Origin: Mesostigma viride
Lineage: Eukaryota > Streptophyta > Mesostigmatophyceae > Mesostigmatales > Mesostigmataceae
Assembly (NCBI GenBank): GCA_009746045.1
Contig: RPFO01000213.1
Coordinates: 10,136,858-10,200,857, forward strand
DNA: 64,000 nucleotides
Reading direction: 5' to 3'
Under the pieces are notes generated by a model. That model did no database searches and was not told the origin of the DNA. It saw only the letters and a program-made list of their open reading frames with translations. Both the position numbers and the translations under genes were made by a program. This document shows positions 51,281-61,100 of the stretch, one piece after another. Position 1 is the stretch's first letter. Every line of letters begins with the position of its first letter.

Positions 51281-51319
51281 GAGTTTAATTAATTAATTAA
51301 TTAATTAATAGGGGTAGGT

Positions 51320-51811
51320 TCACTTTTTCTTGCCTGAAAAAGATCGTCTTTTAGACAACTTTGACGTACAGCTAATATCTTCCAAACTACTTGCTGGACT
51401 CAAGATGTTATTGCATATTCTGAAAGCCCTTGAAGTGTAGATATTCCTGGCACCTGGGTTGAGGGTATTTGGAGTTGTAGTCTATGAGTTATGATTTTTT
51501 TCATTTTCAGGGGTCAAAAAGTGCCAAAAAAGGCCTAGCGGACCATGGGTTAAGCCCCCCGGCAGGGCCCACATCGGTATTCACCTGGTCTGTGCGGGCA
51601 AGATGGCCGGCAAAGAGGAGGCGGCGGTGTCGGATGGTATGGGTGACAAGACTCAGGGAGCTCGCAGTAGAGCTCGGCCCGGGTGCGGCGTTCTTGGTAG
51701 CGGACGCCGAGGATATGACGGAGCATTCGAGTGACGGTGCCGTCAAGCTGCTGGCTCAGCGCCTGGTCCAGGGTCCACGCCTCGCAGCCATAAACGAGGA
51801 TGCTGAGGACA
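51320..51811 (-). mobile_element. Unassigned sequence and LINE RT fragment
   Basis: 51320-51506 is unassigned. 51507-51810 on minus encodes part of a LINE C-terminus (LVTHTIRHRRLLFAGHLART, DQVNTDVGPAGG) and an upstream RT piece. It ends at the tail of the next element. Confidence 0.65.
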
Positions 51812-51873
51812 ATTAATTAATTAAACTCGTGCTCCCGTTGGGGAGTCACGGAGCACCGAAGTGCTTTTAATCC

Positions 51874-51881
51874 CTGTGTGT
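51874..51881 (+). repeat. 8-bp target duplication CTGTGTGT (left)
   Basis: CTGTGTGT immediately before CAGTGAACAG. The uninterrupted sequence CCCTGTGTGTGCACTACAGG in copies A and B shows it was single before insertion. Confidence 0.92.
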
Positions 51882-51892
51882 CAGTGAACAGC

Positions 51893-51945
51893 CATACGGC
51901 GTATAATACGCCGTATGGCGCGTATTATACGCCATACGCAAGATT
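51893..51945. repeat. Subterminal palindromes of hAT element
   Basis: CCATACGGCGTAT and ATACGCCGTATGG form a 27-bp palindrome with one central base, followed by a second copy of the half-sites (GCGTATTATACGCCATACG). Similar half-sites recur at 53285-53375. Confidence 0.85.
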
Positions 51946-51974
51946 TCCGTATGAAAATGGGAAAAAAAATACGC

Positions 51975-52078
51975 ACTGCGTATTTTTTGCGTATTTTTTG
52001 CGTATTGCGTATTTTTTGCGTATTTTTTGCGTATTTTTTGCGTATTTTTTGCGTATTTTTTGCGTATTTTTTGCGTAT
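51975..52078. repeat. GCGTATTTTTT 11-bp array
   Basis: About nine direct repeats of GCGTATTTTTT, one of them shortened. The 11-bp period places copies on roughly the same DNA face. Confidence 0.93.
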
Positions 52079-52351
52079 GAACCTCGTTCGAAGTAGCTTC
52101 TGGCATCATTTTGGACGGCACGTGGAGCCGGAACTAGATGCAGGTGCCAAGCTGGCCGTGCATGTACGACTGTACGTGCATTGCTGCAGATTGCTGCGTG
52201 TCGGACTAGGGTCTAGGAGACGAAGGACGAGGAAATTAGGTGACGAAGTTATGTTGTCTGCCAACAAGGGCGCGCATCTGGCACCTAACATTTAATCGTA
52301 GCACAATTGACATCCAGGCACCATGGCTAGCGACGGTGATGGTGTGGGTCT

Positions 52352-52651
52352 ATGGAACACGATGATAATGGGGCCGACGAGATGCAGGCCGTATTCGAGA
52401 CTGTCTGGACACACATCGTGAAAGAACAGACTCTCAACAAGAAAGGGCAGCCGACAGGTAACCACTGGCTCAGTGACGTGCACACTTTTGGATGCAAAAT
52501 TCTCGGGTTCTACCACCCGAGCAAGGCTAGCACCCGCCATATCATGGGCGCTACGTATGCGAAGGAGGCAAGAGTGAGCGAGTGCAAGAGGCCGCCGGAG
52601 GCATTACGTCGCAGGCTGCGGGGTATTTGGTGTGACTCGCGATGCACATAA
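52352..52651 (+). CDS. Hypothetical ORF inside hAT element
   Basis: 99 codons starting MEHDDNGADEMQAVFETVWT. It contains HWLSDVHTFGCKILGFYHPS. It could be an exon of a captured host gene or a transposase remnant. I do not recognise it. Confidence 0.3.
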   Translation: MEHDDNGADEMQAVFETVWTHIVKEQTLNKKGQPTGNHWLSDVHTFGCKILGFYHPSKASTRHIMGATYAKEARVSECKRPPEALRRRLRGIWCDSRCT

Positions 52652-53748
52652 ATGCCTTGTTTAGCCATGCAGGCTGCTGCTAGCCAGCCACCGTACCATA
52701 TGTGTTAATGGTTTAGGGAAGCTGGGTCGGGTTGCTGGCATGCATGCTATCCTGCACGCTAGCCACATTGTTGGCAGCCCGTATGGATTCTTGCTTCATG
52801 TAGATCAATATTGCATGGTGGCCTACCACGAGTAGGCAAGATGTCTGTTTCTGGCACAATGTCTTATTACTTTTGGCAAGTTGGCCGACTGACCATGTGC
52901 AGTATTTCAGTCCTAGTATAATAGCCATTCCATGCAGTGATGGCATGGTTTTTTAACTTCAACATACAGTAATGGTGGCAGCGATCTCTATACCACTGCA
53001 AGTGTCAATGTGCATGCATATCTACTTGTGTTATCCTTTTCAGGTGTGCACTGATTGTGCATACAACTTTGTTATTTTGTGCTATTTACAGACATTATTA
53101 ATAACAACAGATGTACAATGCTTGTATTTGTAGGCATGCAGCGACGGCAACGGCAATATTATGTGATGATGTGTTAAATAAAGGCAAGTGGTGTTGCAAG
53201 AACACAAAAAAAACATGCCTGATTGGTCAGAATGTTGAAGAACCCCTTGAACCATGCAAAAAACAGCATTTTCAAGAGTCCCCGTATGATTTGCGTATTA
53301 TACCCCGTATGGCGTATTATACACCATACCCATGCATGGGCAATGGGCCCCGTATGATTGCGTATTGCGTATGGCTGTACACTGCTGTGTGTGCACTACA
53401 GGAGAAAGGGCAGAGACCCCCAGTCTCCTTCATGCCAAAGGCATGCCAAAGGCATGCCAAAGCCGCAATCGGGCGCGTTAGCTAAACGGACACGCTAACG
53501 ATCCGGCAAACTGTGGGTGCAATAAGACCCATGTAAGCGTAGCATAACAAGTATAGCGTGGGCAAGTAATCTGAACATAGCCAGGGCGTAGCATGGCTGT
53601 ACTAGGACTAGGCTAAGGCTATGGCTGGTTGTGTACCGTGCGTTGGCGGCACGTGACTAGGTGTGTTGGCACAGCTAGGCAAACATTCTAGGCATGGCTG
53701 CCTTAGCGGCAGTGACTCCAATGGTTACAAGCTAGGGCTATTGCTATT

Positions 53749-54302
53749 CTAGCCCGCTGGGGGCGTCCACATCTTGTGGTTGATCATCAGGTCCCCGCCC
53801 CTCCAGTACACCTTGGGCTTCTGGGGGTCCTGCTTATGGCGGAGGTATTCCGGCCACAGGTCGCGTCGCTGCTGTTGCTGAGCGGGGGTAAGGTCGTCAT
53901 CCAGCGTCCAGGTGAGGTCGTGCAACCGCTTGCGACGAGAGAGGAACCGCTGCTTATCCTCAGGGGAGAGGAAGGTGAGCAGGACTGGTGGGGTGGCCGC
54001 CTTGTCCCGTGAGTGGGGAAGGCGGTGGCACCCACGCAGTTCTACCTCACCTACCAGGCCCATGACCTCGGGTAAGAAGCTGGTTCTTGATCTCGTCAGC
54101 AAGGGAGGTTGACGTCTCACCTGGCTTCTGGGGGAAGCGACGTAGCACCACTCGGCACTCGCGGCGAGCGCGGTCGGTGACCTCCCGTTGCTGGGCCTGG
54201 CGGTGGTCCTCCAGCTCCTGGAGCTTCGTGGCGATGGCGTCGGTGGTGGAGGCGGTCGCTGACCGCAGCAGGTCCGCATAGGAGAGCGGCCGGGAGGTCA
54301 CC
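53749..54302 (-). pseudogene. LINE ORF1 (copy C), C-terminal half
   Basis: Corresponds to residues about 280-458 of the intact ORF1. A small insertion near 54065 (GACCTCGG in place of GAGG) shifts the frame between the RRM-like block and the upstream part. The C-terminal domain is intact. Confidence 0.88.
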
Positions 54303-55425
54303 AGCTGAGGACAAGGGCCTTGAACAGAACGCGCTTGCGTCGCTCACTCAGGTAGGGGCAGGTCCAGAACCTGTCGAGGCGGCGGAGGGCCGCCCAGGCC
54401 TGGCCAATTCGGGTGTTGATGTCGTCGGCCGTGGAGGGAAGCCAGCTGCCAAGGAGCTTGAAGCGAGTCGCCGGGGGGACGGGGCTGCCGTCCAGCAAGA
54501 GGAGGGTGGGTGCATGGGGCTATCCCAGCAGGGAAGCCGATGGCCATTCCATTAAATTAAATTAAATTAAATTAAATTAAATTAAATTAAATTAAATTAA
54601 ATTAAATTAAATTAAATTAAATTAAATTAAATTATAACATGCCTCCGTTGGGAGATCATGTAGCACATATTCCTTGATGGTTGGGTGGGATGGAAGGAGC
54701 CGCGTAATCGAACGAACCTAACTCTAATCTAGCTAGTCTAGAAAAATCCTAACTACCCTACTCATCAAAACGCCGATGGCCATGACCTCCGTTTTCTTGC
54801 TGATCATAAGCCCCACCGCCCGCGCTTCCAGTGATAAGCTGTCTAGCCAGAGTTGGGCTGACTCCGGGGTTCCACGAGTGTCGTGTCATCAGCGTAGATC
54901 AGATCGCTCAGGCCGTAGGGTGGGTCAACCCCGCCGTAGCTGGCGTACTCCGTGACCTCGATCCCCGGCGGGCGCCCCTCCACCCGGGCGAAGCGGGCTT
55001 GTGCACGCCGCATAATATAGTCCACCAGAATGATGAATAGATATGGGGAGAGCACACAGCCCTGCCACACCACGGTGTGCAGGGGGAACGCCGGAGTGAC
55101 GCCGTCGGCGGTACGGACCTGGGCTTGGGACCCTTCATATAGAACTGGCGGATGATCTCAACGATGTACGATGGGACACGGAACAGGTGAAGGACCACCC
55201 ATAGGGCGTCCCATATAACCGTATCGAATGCCTTGGTGTAATCCACGAAGATCAATAGCAATGGCAAGAGGCTGGGGGCCAGGCGGCCCACTTCCTCGAT
55301 CAGGCGGCGCGCGGTAATGGTGACCATAACACAATTGCGACCAACACGGAAGCCCATCTGGGACTCACCTAGGTGGGGATCGAGGCTGGCGCGCATGCGG
55401 TTCAGCAGGAGACGCATGAAGATCT
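54303..55425 (-). mobile_element. LINE RT fragment, split by LINE insertion
   Basis: The minus-strand RT runs from 55417 to 54784 and continues from 54535 to 54303. Motif A is intact (LLIFVDYTKAFDTVIWDALW). WQGCVLSPYLFIILVDYIMR and LSDLIYADDTTLVE follow after a frameshift near 55100. The distal part ATRFKLLGSWLPSTADDINT lies beyond the inserted element. It has no 3' end of its own. Confidence 0.85.
54548..54771 (-). mobile_element. LINE 3' end with TTTAA tail and 12-bp target duplication
   Basis: 224 bp inserted in the RT above, flanked by GCCGATGGCCAT at 54536-54547 and 54772-54783. On minus it has a short UTR, the hairpin ATCTCCCAACGGAGGC (54643-54660) and an about 85-bp AATTT pentanucleotide tail. 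The tail differs from the TTAA type of other copies. Confidence 0.9.
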
Positions 55426-55439
55426 ACATCTTCATGCTA

Positions 55440-55810
55440 TCTACATCTCTGGGATATTAATTAATTAATTAATTATCAACATCACTCCGTTGGGAGTAAA
55501 TGTAGCACATAGCCCAGAGAAGGGGCATATGGCCTATAATACATTCTAAGCTACTTCCTGCAAGAGTGGGAATGTAAACGACACTTGCTCTGGGTGCGCC
55601 AAAGGGCACCTGCACCCACCAGATGATGCCTAGCCGTATTTATTTAGTTAGCTGTGCCCACGCAGAGAGCTACTCTCTGCTGAGACGGCGCCATGCCTAG
55701 CTTCTGTATCAAGGAGCTTCTGTATCAAGGAGACAACCAGCGCAGGCCAGAAATCGGGAGAATCTGTATAGCCATGATGATCTTCCTCCCTCTGTCGGTG
55801 CCCCTACTAG
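55440..55810 (-). mobile_element. LINE 3' UTR fragment, second subfamily
   Basis: TTAA tail at 55455-55475, hairpin CACTCCGTTGGGAGTAA on plus (55484-55500), then the UTR words CCCAGAGAAGGGGCATATGG. Pieces in both orientations adjoin near 55620-55740. Confidence 0.65.
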
Positions 55811-56300
55811 GCTATTAAATTAAACTAAATTAAAAATTTTAAACATGACTCTGTTGGGAGATCATGTAGCACACATTCCCTTGCTGGATGGATGGAGGTG
55901 GGCAGAGCCGCGAAACCGAACTAATCTAACTCTAATAAGCTAATCTAATCTAGAAAACCCTACCTATTCTACTCAGCAAAGCGCCCCTTCCGCTCCAAGG
56001 GGGGAGGGGGCTTGCCCACAGGGGCGGGCGTATGAGCCTGGACAATGGTCTTCCACCTCTTCTTGTCCTGCATAGCAGTCCAAGCAAGAGAGAGGGAGTG
56101 AATGCGATGTTCAAACGGGGCTGGGACCACTAGGTCGGCCAGCAACTGCTGTGGGTAGGTCGCGGCATGTTTGCCTACCTTCTTAGGTAGTATGTCCTTG
56201 GTTGGGGCCAGGCCAGGTCAGGATATGCCGCCCTGGCTGGCCAAGCCGCTGGGGGCCGGCCAGACCGAAGTCGGTGTCTACCTGGCTGGTGCGAGCAAGA
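55811..56300 (-). mobile_element. LINE 3' fragment with AAATT-type tail
   Basis: Tail ATTAAATTAAACTAAATTAA, hairpin ACTCTGTTGGGAGATC on plus (55845-55862), a UTR like that at 54660-54770, then the end of a LINE ORF2 (minus, 56290-55980). Confidence 0.65.
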
Positions 56301-57000
56301 TTAATTAAAAAGATTAATTAATTAATTAGACTCGTGCTCCCGTTGGGGAGTCACGGAGCATTAACCCCGAAGGATGGATGGATGGGTGCAAACAGTCCTA
56401 CCGGTCTAATCTATATCTACATCAGCTACCTACAACATCTATCTAAAGCCATCAACATCAACGCTACCCTAGGGGAGCTGTCTGGCGTGCCTCCCGCAGG
56501 TTTGCACACGCGGGCGCTTCCCCACGGGGGGGGCTCGTTGTCCTCTATGACCTGGGCCCACTTGGCCTTGTCCATCATCTTCTTCCAAATCACGGAGAGG
56601 CCTAGGCCCCCCATGTCCTCTACTAGCTGTTCTTTGAAGGTGCGGGCCTTGCGGCGTCTAACATCATGTAAGAACAGGTCCTGTTTCTCGATCTTGCCAA
56701 GCAGGCAGGCGAGCAAGATGTCCTACGAATGCTATCCTACGCTGTCTAATCTCGTCCGCAATGCGAGGCATGCCCTGGTACAAAGATTCTAAAGACCTAT
56801 GCGTGGAAAACCCTACATTCAGGGCCTGACGTAGCATCCTGGTTACCGCGCCGTCTAGCTTGGCCGCCAGCGTCAGTCCGTGAGCGTCCATGGCTCGGCG
56901 CCATAGGTGAGCACCGTGAGGACCAGGACCTTGAGGAGCATGCGCTTGCGGTGCTCGCCGAGGGCCTTCGAGTGCTAGGCTATAGGTGCCTGAATACATG
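56301..57000 (-). mobile_element. LINE ORF2 C-terminus and 3' end
   Basis: TTAA tail and hairpin (56333-56360), 3' UTR, then on minus VEDMGGLGLSVIWKKMMDKA and upstream RT C-terminal pieces (AKLDGAVTRMLRQALNVGFS, IRQRRIAFVGHLAR). It is the longest window copy of the RT-bearing subfamily that shares the terminal hairpin of the ORF1-only elements. Confidence 0.8.
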
Positions 57001-57728
57001 CAGCGGTGGGCAGGTGCCCTTTGTGCACCCAGAGTAGGTGGCAGGTTACATTCCCCCACATGCAGGAAGTAGCTCAGAGTGCCATATGCCCCTTCTCAGG
57101 GATATTGAATTGAATTGTAACATAACTCCGTTGGGAGTATATGTAGCACATAGCCCTTGAGAGGGGGGGCATATGGCCTATCATACATCCTAAGCTACTT
57201 CCTGCAAGGGTGGGGATGTAAAGGACCCTTGCTCTAGGTGCACCAGGGCACGTGCATCCCCATGATCTTCAAGCTATGCCCAGCGAAGGGGGAGCCTGTC
57301 ATGGGGGGGAAGATCAGCATAGCTATACAAAGAAGCTAGGGCATGGCGTCTCAGCAGAGAGCTACTCCCTGCATGGGCACAGCATAACTAAATAAAGCTA
57401 GGCATCATCTGGAGTGTGGCTCAGATGTCATAGGCACACATGTACACGATTAAATAAAGCGCGTGGCTTAGCTGGGATAGGGCCTCTAAGGGGCGTACAT
57501 GTACATGGCCACGGTCTATCTAGTCTACACTACTACTGCTGTATTCCCCTAAGCTGGGGCGTCTGGAGTCGCTGGGGCCGCGGTGGTCGAGGGGGTCGCC
57601 TGCCAGGGCTTGTGGCCGACGTAGATGGCCGCCCCCTTCCAGTACACCGGCTGCCCCGCCTTGGTCTGCCGGAGCAGGGATATGTGCTACATATACTCCC
57701 AACGGAGTTATCGGTTTCTAATTAATAA
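57001..57728. mobile_element. Nested LINE 3' ends, both orientations
   Basis: 57105-57700 on minus holds the second-subfamily UTR and hairpin (57120-57140) with the end of ORF1 (minus, 57660-57545). 57670-57728 is a plus-strand end with hairpin (57688-57706) and a TAATTAATAATTAATTAAT tail. A short piece in front (57001-57100) is another plus UTR. Confidence 0.65.
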
Positions 57729-58040
57729 TTAATTAATGTTGGTGACCACGCCGTCCAACTTCTTGGCAATTAGGTCGGCTGTGAGGGTCCACAAGTATCG
57801 GCCCCATACGTAAGAACAGGGAGGACCAGGACCTGTTTCTCTATCTTGCCCAAGGGCTTGCGCCACGTACAGGGCCCTGTCGGTATTGGCGTAAAGCGTG
57901 CCAGGCGAGGGAGATACGGTGGTCCACGTCGGCGCCGGCCTCACAGCAACTTGACGCGGGCCCGATACTGGACGCGAGAGCCATCATGCAAGGAGAAAGA
58001 GGTCGGGCGGTGGCTGAGTGAGCCCAACCGCCTGGGCCTC
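57729..58040 (-). pseudogene. LINE RT remnant
   Basis: The minus strand gives YVWGRYLWTLTADLIAKKLD and GVVTNI, the region before the C-terminal zinc-finger part of ORF2, degenerate and short. Confidence 0.5.
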
Positions 58041-58820
58041 TGTCTTTAATAGAGTCATGCCTCTTTCAAGCTACCTCTCTGAGAAATTGTGAATTTGAGA
58101 AACGGAGCCAGATTGTCAACGACTCCGAGCAATTTTTTCACCAACTTCTCATCCAGGGTTGAAGGTTATCCTTTATTGGTACCCACGTGACGCACTATAA
58201 TCAATCATATTGAGAATGAAAAAAATAAATGAAACCACGCCCATAAGAATAATGTCCCACTGTTCAGGTCATGCCCACTTTTTAAAGCGGGCATGAAGAA
58301 GGAATGAAGAAGGGGAATAACTTGCCTCAAGGCCGGGGGAAAACCTCAAAACAGGATAAAATGGTCCCAACATAAAATTGGCTCCAGCCATGGAGATAAC
58401 CAACATGCGAAATCTGTCTCGCTCCATGCAGGTCTTCCTATACAGATTGCCACGAGGCTTCCACGGTCTTCGCGTCTTTCCGCTCAGACAGCTACCCTAG
58501 GACTTCCACAACGTTGGAACGCAATGCGTGTCCAGGGATAGTTGTCTCACTTATAATAAAAATAAAAAAAGGGCGGGGACACAACACACGAAAAAGAGAC
58601 ACACGTCAAAGAGACAACTAGCGTTGGCCAGCAATGCCGCAATCCGGTGATAAACAGTAGGACGGGAAACAACCTACATGCTTAAACAGCCACCCATTGT
58701 AAATATCTTAAGCACAAGACTGAGGTGGGTTCTTGCAATGGATTAATCCCGTGCGAGACCAGAAGACCGCTGCCAACGAAGGTCACCGCTTGGTACCCTC
58801 ATTCTTGCGGATCAGCGGCC
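58041..58820. other. Downstream region of the FAD oxidase gene
   Basis: No gene or repeat recognised. It probably contains the 3' end of the minus-strand oxidase transcript. Confidence 0.4.
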
Positions 58821-59577
58821 ACTTCTAGGCTTTCAAGCTGCCCACGGGCAGCACATTCTGAGGGTCCACCAACGCCTTCAACTTCTCCAGGCGCGCCTGC
58901 ACAGCCGAGACGTAACCGTGGGTGCCCTTGGTCTCCCGCTCCAGGTCGATCGTGCTGATGTTGGAGTAGAAATGGTTGAGGAGATACGGGCTGAACGCGC
59001 CCTCCAGCGTCTGCTTCACCCACACCTTGGACTCGGCGAACACGGGCAGCAGCGAGGCGTCCGCCGCGGGCACCTGCGCGCCGATCATGGCCATCAGCTT
59101 CGACCCTCGCATCACAGAGCACGCGGGCGCGTCCGGGGCCACCTCCGAGGCAGCCTTGCCTGGGCTGATCACCCCAAACCACGCGGGTGCCGGCTTCCCG
59201 TCCACGATCGCTTGGACGATGCTGCGTGCGGCCCCCGGCTCAAAGATAGCCGCCTCGTTGGCCGAGCGGCTGGTCAGGTAGTGGCGGTGACCTGGCGGGA
59301 ACATGGCCGAATGGATCGCCTGGATGTCCATATAGTTCATCGGCGCCAGCGTGTTGACGGCTGGCGGTGCGACGTCCAGGAACTGCTGCGCAAACGCCGC
59401 GCCGTGCATTACAATTCGTTCAAGTGGCCCGCCGGAGCGGCTGTACAATTTTTCCCAGTGAGCGCGCTGCCAAGTGTACTTGTGGGCAAATTTTTAGGTG
59501 CCCCGTCACTTCGAGGTACTAAAACTTAGGCTACGGTACGAATTCAGCGAATTTCAGCGAATTTTCAGTCGAACCAA

Positions 59578-59770
59578 AGGAAGTGACGGCAACTACCAAA
59601 AAGTTTCCGTTACGAATTTTCAGCCCAACACTCGCGCAAAATGAAGTGACGGCAACTACCAAAAAGTTTCCGTTACGAATTTTCACTCCCACACGTTTGC
59701 ACAAGAGGAAGTGACGGCAACTACCAAAAAGTTTCCGTTACGAATTTTCAGTCCCACACTTCGCGCAAAT
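59578..59770. repeat. Three tandem copies of about 64 bp
   Basis: Each contains AAGTGACGGCAACTACCAAA and AAGTTTCCGTTACGAATTTT, then a variable spacer (CCCAACACTCGCGCAAAATG or similar). Confidence 0.9.
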
Positions 59771-60072
59771 TTTAGTAGGGCTGCACGCAAGCTACCTTTC
59801 AAAATTTTGCGCTAGTATGGAACGCATTTCATTCGTCTGGAGGAACGCTGCCCGCCAACTACCCCCGTTCAGAAAGTTCCGCCGAAATTTACTTGAGATT
59901 TGGAAATCTGAACGTCCGCGCAAATTTTAGTAGGGCTGCACGCAAGCTACCTTTCAAAATGTTGCGCAAGTATGGAACGCAATTCATTCGTCCGGAGGAA
60001 TGCTGCTCGTCAACTGCCCCCGTTCAGAAAGTTGCGCCGAACTTTACTTGAGATTTGGAAATCTGAACGTGC
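59763..60072. repeat. 155-bp direct duplication
   Basis: CGCGCAAATTTTAGTAGGGC to AGATTTGGAAATCTGAACGT is present twice in tandem with a few substitutions. Confidence 0.88.
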
Positions 60073-61100
60073 GGTTGGAGTTTCGCGGGGAAACCCAAGT
60101 TCCCGAGTAATTCACCAATGACGCGCTTCGAACACTTGCCCGCTAAAACCTAAGCAGCCGCTCCGGCTGGCCACTTAAACGAAACTTGATGCTCCGGGTT
60201 GCCGAGCCACACGTACTGCACGACGATGGCGGGGCGGCCGCCAAAGGGGGGCGGGTTGGCGAACGCGACCAGAGGGCTGCACTCCAGAGGGATCTTGTCC
60301 TCCTGTACCAGCCGCAGGTACAGGTCAAGGATCTTGACGGCCGCGTCCACGTTGTCCAACAGATCCCACATCAAGAAGCCACCCAGGCCGTGCACACGCG
60401 CATCCCCTGAACCGATGGCCTCCAGTGGGTGCAGCTTGAGCTGGAGCCTCAGCACAACTGACACCGAAGTTCCACCCCGCGCCGCGCAGGCCCCACATGA
60501 GCTCTGGGTCACTCTTGCTTGTCGTCCACCGTCTTGACCGTCCCGTCCGGGGTCACGATCTGCGCAGCCATCAAGTTGTCCACGCTCAGCCCGTGCTTGG
60601 CCGATAGGTACCCCACACCGCCGCCCAGGCAGAACCCAGCAATGCCTGTGTCGGGGTACTGACCCCCAACCGTGGCTAGGTCATACGGGGTTGTTTCCTG
60701 GTCAACATCACGCAGTGTGCAGCCCGCATCCACCCATGCGTAGCGCTCCTTGAGGTCCACGTAGATCGTCCGCATGAGACGCATGTCAATCACCACCTGG
60801 CCGGCCATAGAGCGCCCAGACCACATGTGCCGGCCGCCAGAGACAGACACCGTCTTCTTGTTCTCCTGCGCAAATTTGAGCGCCAGCTGGACGTCATGGG
60901 CGCCGCGAACCTGGATGATAGCCTCAGGGCGTCTGTCGAGGTCATGGTTGAAGACCTCGCGCGCGTGATCGTACGCTCCTCCATCCTCCGACGTGATCAC
61001 TACGCCGCGAACCGCCGACCTCAGCTTCTTCAGGCTTTCCTCCATCTCCGAAATGGCCGAAGCGATTTGGATCCTGTTCTGCAGAAGACCTGCAAGAAAC

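Larger units (their letters stand above)
49309..51307 (+). mobile_element. Complete ORF1-only LINE (copy B), HAL1-like
   Basis: 1,999 bp flanked by the 12-bp duplication ATAGGGGTAGGT (49297-49308 and 51308-51319). It holds a 5' UTR of about 195 bp, one intact ORF of 458 codons, a 3' UTR of about 370 bp, hairpin 51253-51280 and a TTAA tail of about 28 bp. No endonuclease or RT is present between the two target repeats. Copies A, C and D share this organisation, so this is a multiplied element type and not a deletion of a single LINE. HAL1 elements of mammals, which keep only ORF1 of L1, are the closest known analogy. Confidence 0.9.
51882..53384. mobile_element. hAT-type non-autonomous DNA transposon
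   Basis: 1,503 bp with terminal inverted repeats CAGTGAACAGCCATACG and CAGTGTACAGCCATACG (16 of 17 identical) and the 8-bp duplication CTGTGTGT at 51874-51881 and 53385-53392. CAGTG ends and 8-bp duplications define the hAT superfamily. Subterminal regions are full of GTATTATACG and GCGTATTTTTT words, likely transposase binding sites. The only internal ORF of note (52352-52651) lacks hAT transposase features, so the element must depend on a transposase elsewhere. Confidence 0.93.
51812..54302 (-). mobile_element. ORF1-only LINE (copy C), split by hAT element
   Basis: Minus strand: ORF1 C-terminal half (54301-53749), 3' UTR (53748-53393), then after a hAT-type insertion the last 50 bases, hairpin (51830-51857) and TTAA tail. 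5' truncated inside ORF1 near 54302. Confidence 0.88.
59414..60181. mobile_element. TIR-bearing insertion in the oxidase gene
   Basis: Ends are 30-bp inverted repeats, TTCGTTCAAGTGGCCCGCCG onward at 59414-59443 and its complement at 60152-60181, 27 of 30 identical. About 770 bp, no ORF. Internally it has three copies of a roughly 64-bp unit (AAGTGACGGCAACTACCAAA, from 59580) and a two-copy 155-bp repeat (59763-60072). No clear target duplication was found, so the superfamily is open. Confidence 0.75.
58825..61100 (-). pseudogene. Berberine-bridge-enzyme-like FAD-linked oxidase, broken
   Basis: Three minus-strand blocks. 61090-60509: FAD-binding PCMH fold, with TVSVSGGRHMWSGRSM (His for covalent FAD), GGQYPDTGIAGFCLGGGVGY and DNLMAAQIVTPDG. 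60505-60182, after frameshifts near 60509 and 60450: DPELMWGLRGAG, then LQLKLHPLEAIGSGDARVHG. 59413-58825: the C-terminal half with APMNYMDIQAIHSAMFPPGH and the BBE motif RLEKLKALVDPQNVLPVG. The family oxidises alcohols, sugars or alkaloids using FAD. The second covalent residue, normally Cys in C-P-T-V-G, is Tyr (QYPDTG), so FAD would be held by His alone. A CTTGCAG acceptor near 61090 suggests an upstream exon. Two indels and a transposon-like insertion (59414-60181) break it. Confidence 0.8.

Noticed and set aside
51975-52078. CRISPR-like array
   Set aside because: Repeats are directly abutting 11-mers without spacers, in a eukaryotic transposon.
51915-52121. Phe/Leu/Arg-rich or Lys/Asn-rich ORFs in the hAT element
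   Set aside because: They come from the GCGTATTTTTT array and its complement.
59405-60190. Target-site duplication of the oxidase-gene insertion
   Set aside because: Bases next to the inverted repeats (ATTACAA and ACTTGAT) do not match, so I made no superfamily call.
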